A DNA stretch of 64,000 bases from Pseudomonadota bacterium (GCA_021781815.1 JAJXWB010000015.1:20454-84453), one strand, 5' to 3'. Counted from the stretch's first letter, positions 35,066 to 44,669 are shown. Notes: generated from the sequence alone by a model not told the origin. Made by a program: numbers and translations.

Positions 35066-36598
35066 CTAATGAATCGCCGCATACATAATTTTTTCCTCCG
35101 TCGCCTGCGCCGCGCTCATTTCCTCAGCGATGCGCCCGCCGCGCGCGACCAAGATGCGATCTGAAATTGCGAGAATTTCGGGTAGATAGGACGAGATGAC
35201 GATCACAGCCTTACCCTGGGCGGCAAGCGAGCGGATCGCTGCGTGAATCTGCGGGATGGCGCCGACATCGACGCCGCGCGTCGGTTCGTCGAAGATGACG
35301 ACCGACGGATCTTGCGCAAGTGACTTGGCGACCACTACCTTCTGCTGGTTGCCCCCAGAATATTCGATGATCTTGAGGCTGCGCTTGAGCGCGGAAATCG
35401 ACAGCGCCTTGACCCAGCGATCCGAGACGACCTTGCGTTGTCGCGCCGAAAAGAGCGCGCGCTTGCCCTTGGGCGAAGCGAGATATCCGAGATAGATGTT
35501 GTCGTCCGCCGTCATCGTCTCGAAGAATCCGTCGAGCTTGCGATCCTCGGTGATGTAGACGATGCCGTCGCGCACCGCCTGGCGCGGCACGCGATAGCGG
35601 ATCGGCTTTCCGTTCAGGTAAATCAGCCCGCCGCGCAGGAAGTTGCGCTTTCGCGCGCCACAAATGATGTGGGCGATTTCCGTGCGGCCGGAGCCGACGA
35701 GTCCGGCGACGCCCACGACTTCGCCCTCGTACACCGAGAACGACATGTTCTTGACGACGCTGCCCATGGTCACGTTTTCGACCGCCAAAACGCGGCGCCG
35801 GTCCTTCTTCGGCGCGACCACGTCTTCGGAGGCGCCGTCCGTCTCGACTTCGCCATAGTGCGAGGTCGCGACATCGCGGCCGACCATCATGCGCACCACG
35901 GCCGGCCGGTCGAGCTCGGCGGCCGGGCCGGTATGCACGAGCTTGCCGTCGCGCAGCACGGTTATGCGGTCGGCGATATTCAACGCCTCCTCGATCGCAT
36001 GCGAGATGAAGATGATCCCGACGCCCTGCGCACGAAGACTGCGGAGCAGATGGAACAGGTGCTGGATCTCCTCCGGCGTCAGGCTCGCCGTCGGTTCATC
36101 GAAGATGATCACGCGCGCTTTGTGGCGCACCGCACGCGCGATCTCGACCATCTGCCGCTTGGCGGTCCCGAGCGTCTCGACCAGCGCCAGCGGCTCAACA
36201 TTGAAGTTCAACGCCTGCTGCGATTGCTGCGCGGCGATGTTGATCTTGCGATAGACAGTGAACAGCTTCTCCATGCCGAGCTCGAGATTCTGCGCGACTG
36301 TCATCGACGGCACTAGGCTTGTCTCTTGGTAGACCATGGCCACGCCGCTCTTCAGCGCCTCTCCGGGGGACGCAAACGACACTTTCCGTCCACCCAGAAA
36401 ATAGTCGCCCGACGACAGGAGTATCGCCCCGGAGATCGCCTTGCACATGGTCGATTTTCCGGCGCCATTCTCGCCGAGTACCGCGTGGATCTCGCCGGGC
36501 AGCAGATCGAAGTCGACGCTGTCGATGGCGTGGATGCCGCCATAGATCTTGCTGCCCGCAACAATGCGCAGAACCGGATCCGCTGGTTGGTGGTTCAT
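35066..36598 (-). CDS. Sugar-type ABC transporter ATPase (two ABC domains)
   Basis: 510 aa with two nucleotide-binding domains as in RbsA/XylG of the CUT2 family. Domain 1: Walker A GENGAGKST, Walker B IIFDEPTASL. Domain 2: the degenerate P-loop GLVGSGRTE with SGGNQQKVVVAKSL and VVIFDEPTRG intact. Start ATG at 36598 with GGAGAG 5 bp upstream; a GTG at 36610 contains that site and is less likely. It is the last gene of the operon, 13 bp after the propeller gene. Confidence 0.93.
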   Translation of the reverse strand: MNHQPADPVLRIVAGSKIYGGIHAIDSVDFDLLPGEIHAVLGENGAGKSTMCKAISGAILLSSGDYFLGGRKVSFASPGEALKSGVAMVYQETSLVPSMTVAQNLELGMEKLFTVYRKINIAAQQSQQALNFNVEPLALVETLGTAKRQMVEIARAVRHKARVIIFDEPTASLTPEEIQHLFHLLRSLRAQGVGIIFISHAIEEALNIADRITVLRDGKLVHTGPAAELDRPAVVRMMVGRDVATSHYGEVETDGASEDVVAPKKDRRRVLAVENVTMGSVVKNMSFSVYEGEVVGVAGLVGSGRTEIAHIICGARKRNFLRGGLIYLNGKPIRYRVPRQAVRDGIVYITEDRKLDGFFETMTADDNIYLGYLASPKGKRALFSARQRKVVSDRWVKALSISALKRSLKIIEYSGGNQQKVVVAKSLAQDPSVVIFDEPTRGVDVGAIPQIHAAIRSLAAQGKAVIVISSYLPEILAISDRILVARGGRIAEEMSAAQATEEKIMYAAIH

Positions 36599-36610
36599 CT
36601 TTCTCTCCAC

Positions 36611-37714
36611 TCAGCCATCGACCGGCAATGCGGCGATCTTGCCGTGACCCTTCGAGACCGCGAGCGCGCGGCCGTCGCGTTCAACCACGCAGGTCACCCC
36701 ATGGAATCGGCCGGACGCGCGGCTGTGGAAGCTTTCGACCGCATTGCCTAACGCATCGAGCCGCGCCACGAGGCCGTAGGAGCGCGGCGGCGCCCAAGGT
36801 TTCTGGATCCCGAGCTTCTTGATGCGGCCGATCTGCGTCGGTTCGCGCGGATCGAAACCATCGCCGAGCGAGGGGCCCGCCCAGAGATGCTGCGGAACCT
36901 CGTTCATCATGCGCGCGCGAAATTCGTGCTCGCGCAGGATGAATTCGGTCAACTGCGTGCGCAGGGCGAACAGGGCCAGCCAATAGCCGCCGTCCGAAGC
37001 GCGCGAGATGCGCGAAGGATAGCCGGCGAAGTTCTTGACCGCCACGCGCGGCTTGCCGCCGGCGCAATCAAATTTGCTTAGCCGGTGCGCCCAGGATTCG
37101 ACGACATAAAGGCTCCTTTCGTCGTGAGTCACGACGATTCCAGCCGGCCAGTCGAGGTTGTCGGCGAGGACGCACGCGCCGCGCAAGTCGGCCCCGCAGG
37201 CGATTACCCGGCCTGACGGCGGACGCTTCTGCATGAGATCGGCCTGCCATTGTTCGAACGGATTATGACGCGATCCGTCGGTGAGATAGATCGTTCCCTC
37301 CACAGCGCAGGCGACCGCCGTTGGGCAGCGGACGGGATCTCCGTCGGGCTGCTCGAGCCAGCCCGCGACCGCGCCGTCCGCATCCACCGCGCAGACGCCG
37401 CGGCCCGAGACGCAGGCGAGCAAGCCGGTATGCGCCGACCACGCGAGCGCACCGACATTCGCATCAAATTCGGCCAGCACCTTGCGCTCTGAGAAATCGG
37501 GCGCAGCGCAGGCGAGGATCTGGAGGCCGGCCGAGACGTAGAGCACGCCGCGATCGTCGAAGACGAGCGCATCGGCCGATTTCAGCGTGTCGCCGAGCAC
37601 GGGCGCGCGCTCCAGCCGTTCGTTCGGCGAAAACCCACCGTCGAGCACGGGGATCGCGTGCACGTCCCGATCGGGGAAGAAGATGCGATCGACGATGTCA
37701 CGCGCTAACGACAT
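36611..37714 (-). CDS. Strictosidine-synthase / SMP-30-like beta-propeller protein
   Basis: 367 aa without a signal peptide. Propeller motifs: ADALVFDDRGVLYVSAG, LDWPAGIVVTHDERSLYVVE, and FAGYPSRISRASDGGYWLAL, the last typical of the strictosidine synthase/APMAP branch. SMP-30-like enzymes hydrolyse sugar lactones with a bound metal, so a lactonase in the pathway of the transported substrate is likely but unproven. The start at 37714 overlaps the stop of the permease fusion by 17 bp. It is a paralogue of the propeller fused to that permease. Confidence 0.8.
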   Translation of the reverse strand: MSLARDIVDRIFFPDRDVHAIPVLDGGFSPNERLERAPVLGDTLKSADALVFDDRGVLYVSAGLQILACAAPDFSERKVLAEFDANVGALAWSAHTGLLACVSGRGVCAVDADGAVAGWLEQPDGDPVRCPTAVACAVEGTIYLTDGSRHNPFEQWQADLMQKRPPSGRVIACGADLRGACVLADNLDWPAGIVVTHDERSLYVVESWAHRLSKFDCAGGKPRVAVKNFAGYPSRISRASDGGYWLALFALRTQLTEFILREHEFRARMMNEVPQHLWAGPSLGDGFDPREPTQIGRIKKLGIQKPWAPPRSYGLVARLDALGNAVESFHSRASGRFHGVTCVVERDGRALAVSKGHGKIAALPVDG

Positions 37715-39869
37715 GATCCGCCCTCGCATGCGCAACGGCGGACGCTGCGCCCTTCTTCGTCTTGTCGCCCCAGTAGGAATCCCATCCCGTCCAGCTCTTG
37801 TCCGCCCCAGGAAGCGGCACACGGCCGATGCGATTGTTCTCGAGGCCGCCGATGTAGAGATAGCCCTTGTGCTCGCGCATCGAGGTGATGGTTGGATGCG
37901 ATACCCCGCCGGGGTCCCACAGCGACTCCAGCACTTCGCCGTTATCGTCGAACTTGACGACGCAGCCAAAATTGATGCCGGGGCACAGCCATTCGTCCGG
38001 CGGAATCTGCTTGACCATGCGCGTGCGGAACGACGGATCCGCCATGGCGATGTCGTAGACCGGCGAGCGCAGGCCGACCAGCGCCAGCCAGTAATTGCCG
38101 TCGGACGCGCGGTTGATGTTGTCGGGATAGCCCGGAAGATTGTCGGCGATGATCTCGAGCTTGCCGGTCTGCGGGCCGGCGATCCAGTAGCGATAGATGC
38201 GACAGAGCCAGGTCGAGACCCACAGCACCGCCTGCCCGTCGTGCGAAATGCACACGCCATTCGGGAAGGCGAGATTGGCCAGCACGGTCCTCGTCGTCTT
38301 GGTCGCCGGATCGTAGCAGACGAGGCGTCCGTTGCCGCGGCCTTCGAAACCGTCGAGCGCCCATTCGCTGAGATCATAGCGCGTCGTAGCGTCGCTGAAG
38401 TAGATCTTGCCGTCTGCGGCAATATCGAGATCGTCGGCGAGCCAGAGACGGGAATCGTCTTTGAAGCGATACCAGGTGCGGTTGGTTTCGTCCGTCACCT
38501 TGAAGATCGTGCGATCCTGTCGCACGCCATAGACGCCCATGCCGGCTACGCAGACGATGATGCTCTCGTCGCGATCGATCGCCATGCCGAGCGGACGGCC
38601 GCCGATGCGCGCGAATTCCTCGCGCTTTTCGTAGTTCGGCGCGAGAAAGCGGATGATCGATCCGTTGCGATTGACGGTGTAGAGATTGTCGGAGCGGTCG
38701 AGGATGATGTCTTCTGGCCCCTCTATCTTGTCGAGCGCGATCGCTTCTGAGTCCTTCAACCGATCGTTCTCCGCGAACACGGTGCCGCCGCCGCGTTCGA
38801 TCGAGGCTGGCGGAGAAAATTCGACGAGGCTCGGGCTGACGTAGATCTTCTGGAGGATCTTGCCCTTGTTCTTGACGAACTTCACGTTGAAGGCGACGGC
38901 GGCCAGCAGGATCGCCCCGATCGCCGCCGACGTCAGGCTGCCATGCGTGCCGAGTTGCACGAGGCCGTTGATCAGCAGGAAGATGATCGCTGCGCCCATC
39001 AGAGCGCGGCTGATGGTGCCACGCCCGCCCGCCAGACTTATGCCGCCCAGAACGGCCGCGGCCAACGCATTCACTTCCCAGCCGACGCCGGTATCCGTGC
39101 CCGCGCTGTTCTGGCGCGCGGCGTAGAGCAGGCCTGCCAGCGCCGACAGCATTCCGGCCAGCACATAGGCCAGAAACAACGATCGCTGCACGTTGATGCC
39201 GGCATGGCGGGCCGCCTTCCGGCTCGAACCGACCGCCATGATATGCACGCCCGAGCGTATGCGCGTGAGATAGAGGTGCGCGATCGCGCCGATCACGATC
39301 AGGCACACCATGTTGATGGGTATGCCGAAGACGAAACCCGCGCCGAGAAAATCCCACGCGGCGCTGTCGACCGAAGCGCCGGCCAGTTCGGCTGCATAGA
39401 CGCCGGTTATCTTGTTGTAGGCTGCGCGCAGGATGATGAGGACGACCATCGTCGTCAGAAACGGCCGCGTCTTGGCGTAGGCGATCAGGCCGCCGTTGAC
39501 GGCGCCGATCAGCGCCCCCCAGGCGAGCACGGCGACAATGGTCAGCGGCAGCGGCCAGTCCTGCACCTGAAGAAAATAGAGCGTCAGGAAGTCCGCCATC
39601 GCGAATACGGCGCCGACGGACAGATCGATGCCGCCCGACAGGATCGACAGCGCCATGGCCATGGCGACGAACGCCTGCTCGGGAAAACTGCGCATCAGCT
39701 GCTGCAGTTGCACGATCGAGGCGTAACTTGGAATCGTGACGATGAACGCGGCGAATACGAGCAGCATCAGCGTGAACGGAACGATCGGCTCCATCCAGCG
39801 CTTTTCCAGAAGTTCGCCGATAATCAACTGCGGCGAATATCGGTACCAGAGACGTCGAAGCGCGTTCAT
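37698..39869 (-). CDS. CUT2 ABC permease fused to a beta-propeller domain
   Basis: 723 aa. Residues 1 to ~345 are an RbsC-type permease with many membrane segments and the GGIDLSVGAVFAMADFL signature. After a short basic linker (VKFVKNKGKILQKIY) residues ~370-705 form an SMP-30/strictosidine-synthase-like propeller (RIGGRPLGMAIDRDESII, LPGYPDNINRASDGNYWLAL). RbsC-type permeases end in the cytoplasm, so the propeller should be cytoplasmic. The frame is continuous across the join, with no sign of assembly error. Such a fusion could bring imported substrate straight to an enzyme; this is inference. Confidence 0.88.
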   Translation of the reverse strand: MNALRRLWYRYSPQLIIGELLEKRWMEPIVPFTLMLLVFAAFIVTIPSYASIVQLQQLMRSFPEQAFVAMAMALSILSGGIDLSVGAVFAMADFLTLYFLQVQDWPLPLTIVAVLAWGALIGAVNGGLIAYAKTRPFLTTMVVLIILRAAYNKITGVYAAELAGASVDSAAWDFLGAGFVFGIPINMVCLIVIGAIAHLYLTRIRSGVHIMAVGSSRKAARHAGINVQRSLFLAYVLAGMLSALAGLLYAARQNSAGTDTGVGWEVNALAAAVLGGISLAGGRGTISRALMGAAIIFLLINGLVQLGTHGSLTSAAIGAILLAAVAFNVKFVKNKGKILQKIYVSPSLVEFSPPASIERGGGTVFAENDRLKDSEAIALDKIEGPEDIILDRSDNLYTVNRNGSIIRFLAPNYEKREEFARIGGRPLGMAIDRDESIIVCVAGMGVYGVRQDRTIFKVTDETNRTWYRFKDDSRLWLADDLDIAADGKIYFSDATTRYDLSEWALDGFEGRGNGRLVCYDPATKTTRTVLANLAFPNGVCISHDGQAVLWVSTWLCRIYRYWIAGPQTGKLEIIADNLPGYPDNINRASDGNYWLALVGLRSPVYDIAMADPSFRTRMVKQIPPDEWLCPGINFGCVVKFDDNGEVLESLWDPGGVSHPTITSMREHKGYLYIGGLENNRIGRVPLPGADKSWTGWDSYWGDKTKKGAASAVAHARADHVVSA

Positions 39870-39937
39870 CGCCCATCCACTTTCGGCCCACGAACGCCAA
39901 TTGGCGTTCGCGCTTCTCGATGATCAGAAGGAGCGCC

Positions 39938-40960
39938 TCATTCCTTCGGCACAGTGAAGCAATACTGGCGGTCTGCCTTGGAGGAGACCCAGTAGTTCGT
40001 GGTGTAATAGGCCAACTGCGTGCTGCCGGCCGGACGTGGATCCTGGAGCAGGGTCAACACGGCGTTGACGATCGCCTCGCCCTGGGTATCCGCGCGATAG
40101 GACAGGTTCTTGTAAAACAGGCCCTGCTCCAGCATGTCGCAATCGGCCGGCTGGCCGTCGCTGGCGACGAAAATCTTGACCTGGCCCTGCTTGCCCGCGT
40201 TTTTGACGACCTGCGCTGCGCCGGCCGTTTGCGGACCCCACACGCTCATGATGCCGCACAGATCGGGGTTCTGCTGCAGAACGTTGGTGGTGACTTCGGC
40301 CGCCTTGTTGGCGTCCCAGTTCGTGGGCTGCGAGGACACGACTTTGATGGACGGATCCTTGCTGAAGACTTCCATGGCCGCCTTGGTCATGTCAAACGAA
40401 TAGGCCGCCGTCGCCTCGCCCTGCAGAATCGCGATCTTGCCAGAACCCTTGCCGCCGCCGCAGGCCTTGATCACCTCATTCGCGATCGATCGGCCGAGCT
40501 TCGGCACGTCGGCGCCGACATAGGCGTCGGTCAACTGGTTGGAGGCCATGTTGACCTGAATGACCTTGATGCCGGACTCCATGGCGCGCTTGAGTTCGCG
40601 CGCCAGCAATGTGGTCGTCGGGTTCTGGACAATCAGAATGTCCGGCTTCTCGTTGATCAGCGTGCTGACAGCCTGCAACTGCACGTCCGATTTCAGGTTC
40701 GGATCGCGCATCACCATCTTGATTCCGTAGTCATCGAAATGCGCCTTCATGACGCGCGTCCACTCGCCTTCGAGCACGCCGACCCAGACCGGCACCCAGG
40801 CGACCGTCTTTCCCTTCACAGCCTTCTCGAATTTCGCGTACAGATCAGCGCGCGGATCCGCCGCTTGCGCAGGCGCGAACGCGCTCGCAGCGATCGTGAG
40901 AGCGACGCCGGCGACGCCGGCGCGCATGAATGACAGAATGCTGTTCGTGTTGTTCGACAT
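39938..40960 (-). CDS. Sugar-type ABC transporter substrate-binding protein
   Basis: 340 aa periplasmic binding protein of the RbsB type (Peripla_BP_4). A signal peptide ends near ASAFAPAQAADP. Typical segments: NEKPDILIVQNPTT, GIKVIQVNMASNQ, GSGKIAILQGEATAAYS. Two start codons compete; ATG 40960 (MSNNTN) has GGGAGGA at good spacing, while ATG 40966 is too close to it. It lies between the two permease genes. The substrate is unknown; a sugar or lactone is likely from context. Confidence 0.9.
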   Translation of the reverse strand: MSNNTNSILSFMRAGVAGVALTIAASAFAPAQAADPRADLYAKFEKAVKGKTVAWVPVWVGVLEGEWTRVMKAHFDDYGIKMVMRDPNLKSDVQLQAVSTLINEKPDILIVQNPTTTLLARELKRAMESGIKVIQVNMASNQLTDAYVGADVPKLGRSIANEVIKACGGGKGSGKIAILQGEATAAYSFDMTKAAMEVFSKDPSIKVVSSQPTNWDANKAAEVTTNVLQQNPDLCGIMSVWGPQTAGAAQVVKNAGKQGQVKIFVASDGQPADCDMLEQGLFYKNLSYRADTQGEAIVNAVLTLLQDPRPAGSTQLAYYTTNYWVSSKADRQYCFTVPKE

Positions 40961-41013
40961 TGTCATGTCCTCCCGTTTATCCGGCCGGTGCGCGGCCGCC
41001 GCTTTCTCAAGAC

Positions 41014-42066
41014 TCAGTCGCCCTGTTTCGCAGTTTCCTCGTCGCGCGGATGAATGATGCTGTCGATCGTGATCGCGAGCAGAAGCACCAACCCCTTGAT
41101 CATGTCCTGTGTCTGAATATCGAGATTCATGATCGTCATGGCGTTGAGAAGCAGGCCGATCAGAAGCGTACCCGCGATCACGCTGAGCACGTTGCCGCGA
41201 CCGCCGACCAAGCTGACGCCGCCAAGCACGACCACGAGGATGACGTCGAAGATCAGCGTCGAATCGACGATTTGCAGATGCATCAGCGATGTCGAGCCAA
41301 CCATGATGATTCCGCCGACATAGCCGATGGCCGAACACAACGCATATTCGATCATCGTCAGCGGCCGCGTCGCGATGCCGGACAGCCGCGCCGCAAGCGC
41401 ATTGTCGCCATGCGCGTAGATGAACCGGCCGATCACGGTGCGCGACAAGAACAGGTGAAGCAGCAGCGCACAGATCGCGAAGGCGATGACTGGCGCCGGC
41501 AACCCTCCGGCGATCGTCCCTCCCAACGCCAGAATATTGGTGTGGCCCGGCTCCAGGAACACCTGGTAAGCAGGAACGACGAGCGCGCGCGTCACGCCGA
41601 CGATAAGCAGGCCGGATGCGAGCGTCGTGAAAAGCGGCGGTATTTCGACGACCGAGACAAGATAGCCGTTCGCCAGTCCCATCAGGATCGACAGCAGCAT
41701 TCCGAAGCCCAGCGCGACAGGCACGGGCCAGCCGGCGTTGATCATCGTCATCGCGATGGCGGCGGAGCATCCCAGCGTCGCGATCTGCGAAAGGTCGATG
41801 CCTCGCCCGATGACGACGACCGCCATCCCGAGCGCGAGAATACCAAGGATCGAGATGTTGCGCGCCAGAGTGAACAGATTGCCGAGCGTAATGAAGCCGG
41901 GAAGCGCGACGCTCATGATCACGAACAATACGAGCGTCACGCCAAGCACGATTTCCGCCTGGCTCGGCTTGTAGCCGGATCGCGGCTGACTAGCTGCTGC
42001 TGCTGCCTCGCTCGACACGCTCGCTCCCTGTATGCGTATGGCGCCGTCCGACGCGACTTGCGTCAT
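41014..42066 (-). CDS. Sugar-type ABC transporter permease
   Basis: 350 aa, RbsC type. After an Ala-rich hydrophilic N-terminus come about ten membrane segments (LVLFVIMSVALPGFI, ILALGMAVVVIGRGIDLS, FDVILVVVLGGVSLVGGRG). First gene of a five-gene minus-strand operon (permease, binding protein, permease-propeller, propeller, ATPase). The promoter should lie in the 108-bp gap shared with the GntR gene. Confidence 0.92.
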   Translation of the reverse strand: MTQVASDGAIRIQGASVSSEAAAAASQPRSGYKPSQAEIVLGVTLVLFVIMSVALPGFITLGNLFTLARNISILGILALGMAVVVIGRGIDLSQIATLGCSAAIAMTMINAGWPVPVALGFGMLLSILMGLANGYLVSVVEIPPLFTTLASGLLIVGVTRALVVPAYQVFLEPGHTNILALGGTIAGGLPAPVIAFAICALLLHLFLSRTVIGRFIYAHGDNALAARLSGIATRPLTMIEYALCSAIGYVGGIIMVGSTSLMHLQIVDSTLIFDVILVVVLGGVSLVGGRGNVLSVIAGTLLIGLLLNAMTIMNLDIQTQDMIKGLVLLLAITIDSIIHPRDEETAKQGD

Positions 42067-42140
42067 GGGCCGTTTCGTAACCCGAAGATCAGCGGATCAA
42101 AGGCGCACTCGTCCGCGGAAGGGAAGGGTCCGAATTTCTA

Positions 42141-42168
42141 TTGTTTGTTGCATCGTATTTGTTATAAC
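42141..42168 (+). promoter_or_regulatory. Promoter for the GntR regulator
   Basis: TTGTTT (42141-42146), 16 bp, TATAAC (42163-42168). Predicted start near 42175, the A of the first ATG, so the message may be leaderless or use the ATG at 42193. The -10 box lies inside the palindrome at 42159-42170. Confidence 0.5.
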
Positions 42169-42170
42169 AA
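42159..42170. promoter_or_regulatory. Candidate GntR operator, perfect 12-bp palindrome
   Basis: TTGTTATAACAA covers the -10 box of the GntR gene and sits in the gap to the divergent ABC operon, a usual place for a FadR/FCD-type GntR regulator to act on itself and on its neighbour. Confidence 0.5.
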
Positions 42171-42174
42171 GGAT

Positions 42175-42912
42175 ATGCACGGGGCTTCTGTCATGTCAAC
42201 GCGGTTTGCCGATGCGCCGACGCCCGAGGACGACGCAGGCCTCGCGGCAATCGGACACCAGATCACGAAAGAGAGCGTTAGCCAGCAGGCTTATGTCGCA
42301 ATCCGCAATTCGTTGATGCGCAGCGGGCTGAAGCCCGGCCAGAAACTGATTTTTCGTCAGGTCGCCGACCAGCTAGGCATATCCGTCACCCCCGTGCGAG
42401 AGTCGCTACTCCGGCTCGTCTCGGAAAATGCGCTCGTGCTCGATGAGCGCGGCACCGTCTGCGTCCCCACGCTCTCGGTCGACCAATGCGTCGAAATCCG
42501 GGACCTGCGCATGCTGCTCGAGGGAGAAGCCGCCGCGCGCGCCGCCCTGCGCGCGACCAAAGCTGAAGTCGACGAACTGCTCGCTACGCATAATCGCTAT
42601 GTGAAGACAGAAGCCGATCGCGATTTCCCGGCAGCTCTAGCCGAGAATGAAAATTTCCATTTCGGCGTTTGCCGGCTTGCCCACTCGCCAGCCTTGTTCC
42701 GGATCGTCGAGAACCTCTGGATTCAATTCGGCCCGACGCTTTCCTATCTCTACGATGGCCAGACGCGCCCGTTCGGCGGCCAGAAGCATGGCCACCTGAA
42801 GGTAATAGAGGCATTGCGGAAACACGATCCGGATCGTGCGCGCCGCGCCATCAGCGACGACATTCTGATCGGCGGCAAAACGCTTCTGGAAAAGCTTGCT
42901 CCATCGGTGTAG
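42175..42912 (+). CDS. GntR-family transcriptional regulator (FCD type)
   Basis: 245 aa. The N-terminal winged helix is clear (QAYVAIRNSLMRSGLKPGQ, LGISVTPVRESLLRL). The C-terminal all-helical FCD ligand domain spans ~100-235 (EIRDLRMLLEGEAAARAAL), with metal-type His residues in FHFGVCRLAHS. Divergent from the ABC operon, so it probably controls it with the transported compound or a product as ligand. ATG 42193 is an alternative start. An acyl-CoA ligase gene follows 45 bp downstream. Confidence 0.9.
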   Translation: MHGASVMSTRFADAPTPEDDAGLAAIGHQITKESVSQQAYVAIRNSLMRSGLKPGQKLIFRQVADQLGISVTPVRESLLRLVSENALVLDERGTVCVPTLSVDQCVEIRDLRMLLEGEAAARAALRATKAEVDELLATHNRYVKTEADRDFPAALAENENFHFGVCRLAHSPALFRIVENLWIQFGPTLSYLYDGQTRPFGGQKHGHLKVIEALRKHDPDRARRAISDDILIGGKTLLEKLAPSV

Positions 42913-42957
42913 AGCGCGTCCAAGTTCCCTGAAATTCGCACAGGACTGTTCAACAGC

Positions 42958-44571
42958 ATGTCGTCGAACGCCGATGTCGTCGTAGATCGAATTCCCGCGG
43001 ATCTGCGCCCGGAAGCGCATTTCGATGGCCGGAGCATGCTTTGCTATGCCGACCGGCCTGCTTCGCTCAACGCGATGTTTCACGATCTCGTCGCGCGCTT
43101 TCCCTATCGACCGGCGATCGTCGAAGACCGAACCCTGACCTATCTGGACGTCGACAAGCTGTCCGCGACGGTCGGGGCGCGCCTGACGAGCCTCGGCGTC
43201 GCGCCCGGCGACCGCGTCGCCGTCTACCTCGGCAATTGCTGGGAATTTCTCGTGGTGTTCTTCGCCTGCATCCGACTTGGCGCCATCATTGTCCCGATCG
43301 GCACGCGACAGCGGCATTCGGAACTCGAGTTCCTCCTCAAAAATTCTGGCGCAAAGGTTCTGATTCTAGAACCCGATCTCGCGGAATTCGTGCCAGCGTC
43401 CGATCTGCTGCCCGATCTCGTCCATCGCTTCGTCATTCGCGGCGAAGCGCCGAGCGCTCGCCCGTTCGCCGATCTCCTCACGGAAGGCAGCGAAGCCTGC
43501 CCCGCGCCGACGGCGCACGAGGAGGACGTCGCCGTCATTCTCTACACTTCCGGAACGACGGGACAGCCGAAAGGTGCGCAACTCACGCATCTCGGGCTCA
43601 TCCATTCCTCTCTCGCCTTTTCGCGCGCGTGCGAACTGTCGGAGCGCGACCGCGCGCTCGTCGCGGTGCCGCTGTCGCATGTGACCGGCCTCGTCGGAGT
43701 CGCTCTCTCCGTCATGATCGCCGGCGGCTGCGTCGTCCTCATGCGACAGGCGTTCAAGGCGCCGGATTTTCTGGCGCTCGCCGCTCGCGAGAAGATCACC
43801 TACTCGATTCTCGTGCCGACCATCTATACGCTCTGCGCCATGCGTCCCGATCTGGCATCATTCGATTTGACGGCGTGGCGTATCGGCTGTTTCGGCGGCG
43901 CGCCCATGCCGGTCGCGACGATCGAAATGCTGGCGGCGAAACTGCCGCATCTCCAATTGCTCAACGCCTATGGCGCGACAGAGACAACATCCCCGGCCAC
44001 CATCATGCCGCTGCAAGACTGGCGCGACAATGTCGACTCGATCGGCAAGGTCGTTCCCTGCGGTCGCATTCGCGTCGTCGATGGCGCGGGGCGCGACGTC
44101 GCGCCGGGAACGCCCGGCGAGTTCCTGATCGCCGGCCCCATGGTCACGCCGGGCTACTGGCGCAGGCCTGACGCCAACGTCAGCGAATTTGCCGACGGCT
44201 TCTGGAGATCGGGCGATATCGGTTCGATTGATTCCAACGGCTTTGCTCGAATTCTCGATCGCAAGAAAGACATGGTCAATCGCGGCGGCTTCAAGATTTT
44301 CAGCGCCGAGGTCGAGAATATAATCAGCGGGGTAGAGGGCGTGATTGAATGCGCCGTTGTCGGCAAACCAGATCCTGTGCTTGGCGAACGGGTGCATGCG
44401 ATCGTCGTCGTCGAGGCCGCGGCGGAGGTCGACGATGCGACGGTGCGCGCTTACTGCGCGCAACGCCTGTCCGATTATAAGGTGCCGGAAACCGTGGTGA
44501 TTCGCACCGAGCCCTTGCCGCGCAACGCCAACGGCAAGGTGATTAAGCCGCTGCTGCGAACGGAAATCTAA
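42958..44571 (+). CDS. Class I acyl/aryl-CoA ligase (AMP-forming)
   Basis: 537 aa adenylate-forming enzyme. P-loop motif YTSGTTGQPKG near residue 197, NAYGATETTSP (A5), WRSGDIGSID (A7) and the C-terminal catalytic Lys in LPRNANGKVIK. It activates a carboxylic acid to its CoA thioester via acyl-AMP. It follows the GntR gene and may be controlled by it, which would link CoA activation to the ABC substrate. An IS701-type remnant begins right after it. Confidence 0.9.
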   Translation: MSSNADVVVDRIPADLRPEAHFDGRSMLCYADRPASLNAMFHDLVARFPYRPAIVEDRTLTYLDVDKLSATVGARLTSLGVAPGDRVAVYLGNCWEFLVVFFACIRLGAIIVPIGTRQRHSELEFLLKNSGAKVLILEPDLAEFVPASDLLPDLVHRFVIRGEAPSARPFADLLTEGSEACPAPTAHEEDVAVILYTSGTTGQPKGAQLTHLGLIHSSLAFSRACELSERDRALVAVPLSHVTGLVGVALSVMIAGGCVVLMRQAFKAPDFLALAAREKITYSILVPTIYTLCAMRPDLASFDLTAWRIGCFGGAPMPVATIEMLAAKLPHLQLLNAYGATETTSPATIMPLQDWRDNVDSIGKVVPCGRIRVVDGAGRDVAPGTPGEFLIAGPMVTPGYWRRPDANVSEFADGFWRSGDIGSIDSNGFARILDRKKDMVNRGGFKIFSAEVENIISGVEGVIECAVVGKPDPVLGERVHAIVVVEAAAEVDDATVRAYCAQRLSDYKVPETVVIRTEPLPRNANGKVIKPLLRTEI

Positions 44572-44669
44572 CACTACTTTGGCATATTGTCGGGAGATGT
44601 GCCGTTTTGGGGTTCCCGAGAAGCAAATTGCGTGATTCATAAGGGTGTCGGCGTTTCGGAGGGCCGACC

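Noticed and set aside
37715..38422. Upstream extension of the 36611 propeller frame to 603 aa
   Set aside because: The extension is an out-of-frame Arg/Ser-rich shadow of the permease-propeller gene.
40967..41770. Upstream extension of the binding-protein frame
   Set aside because: Shadow of the permease gene; the signal peptide begins at 40960-40966.
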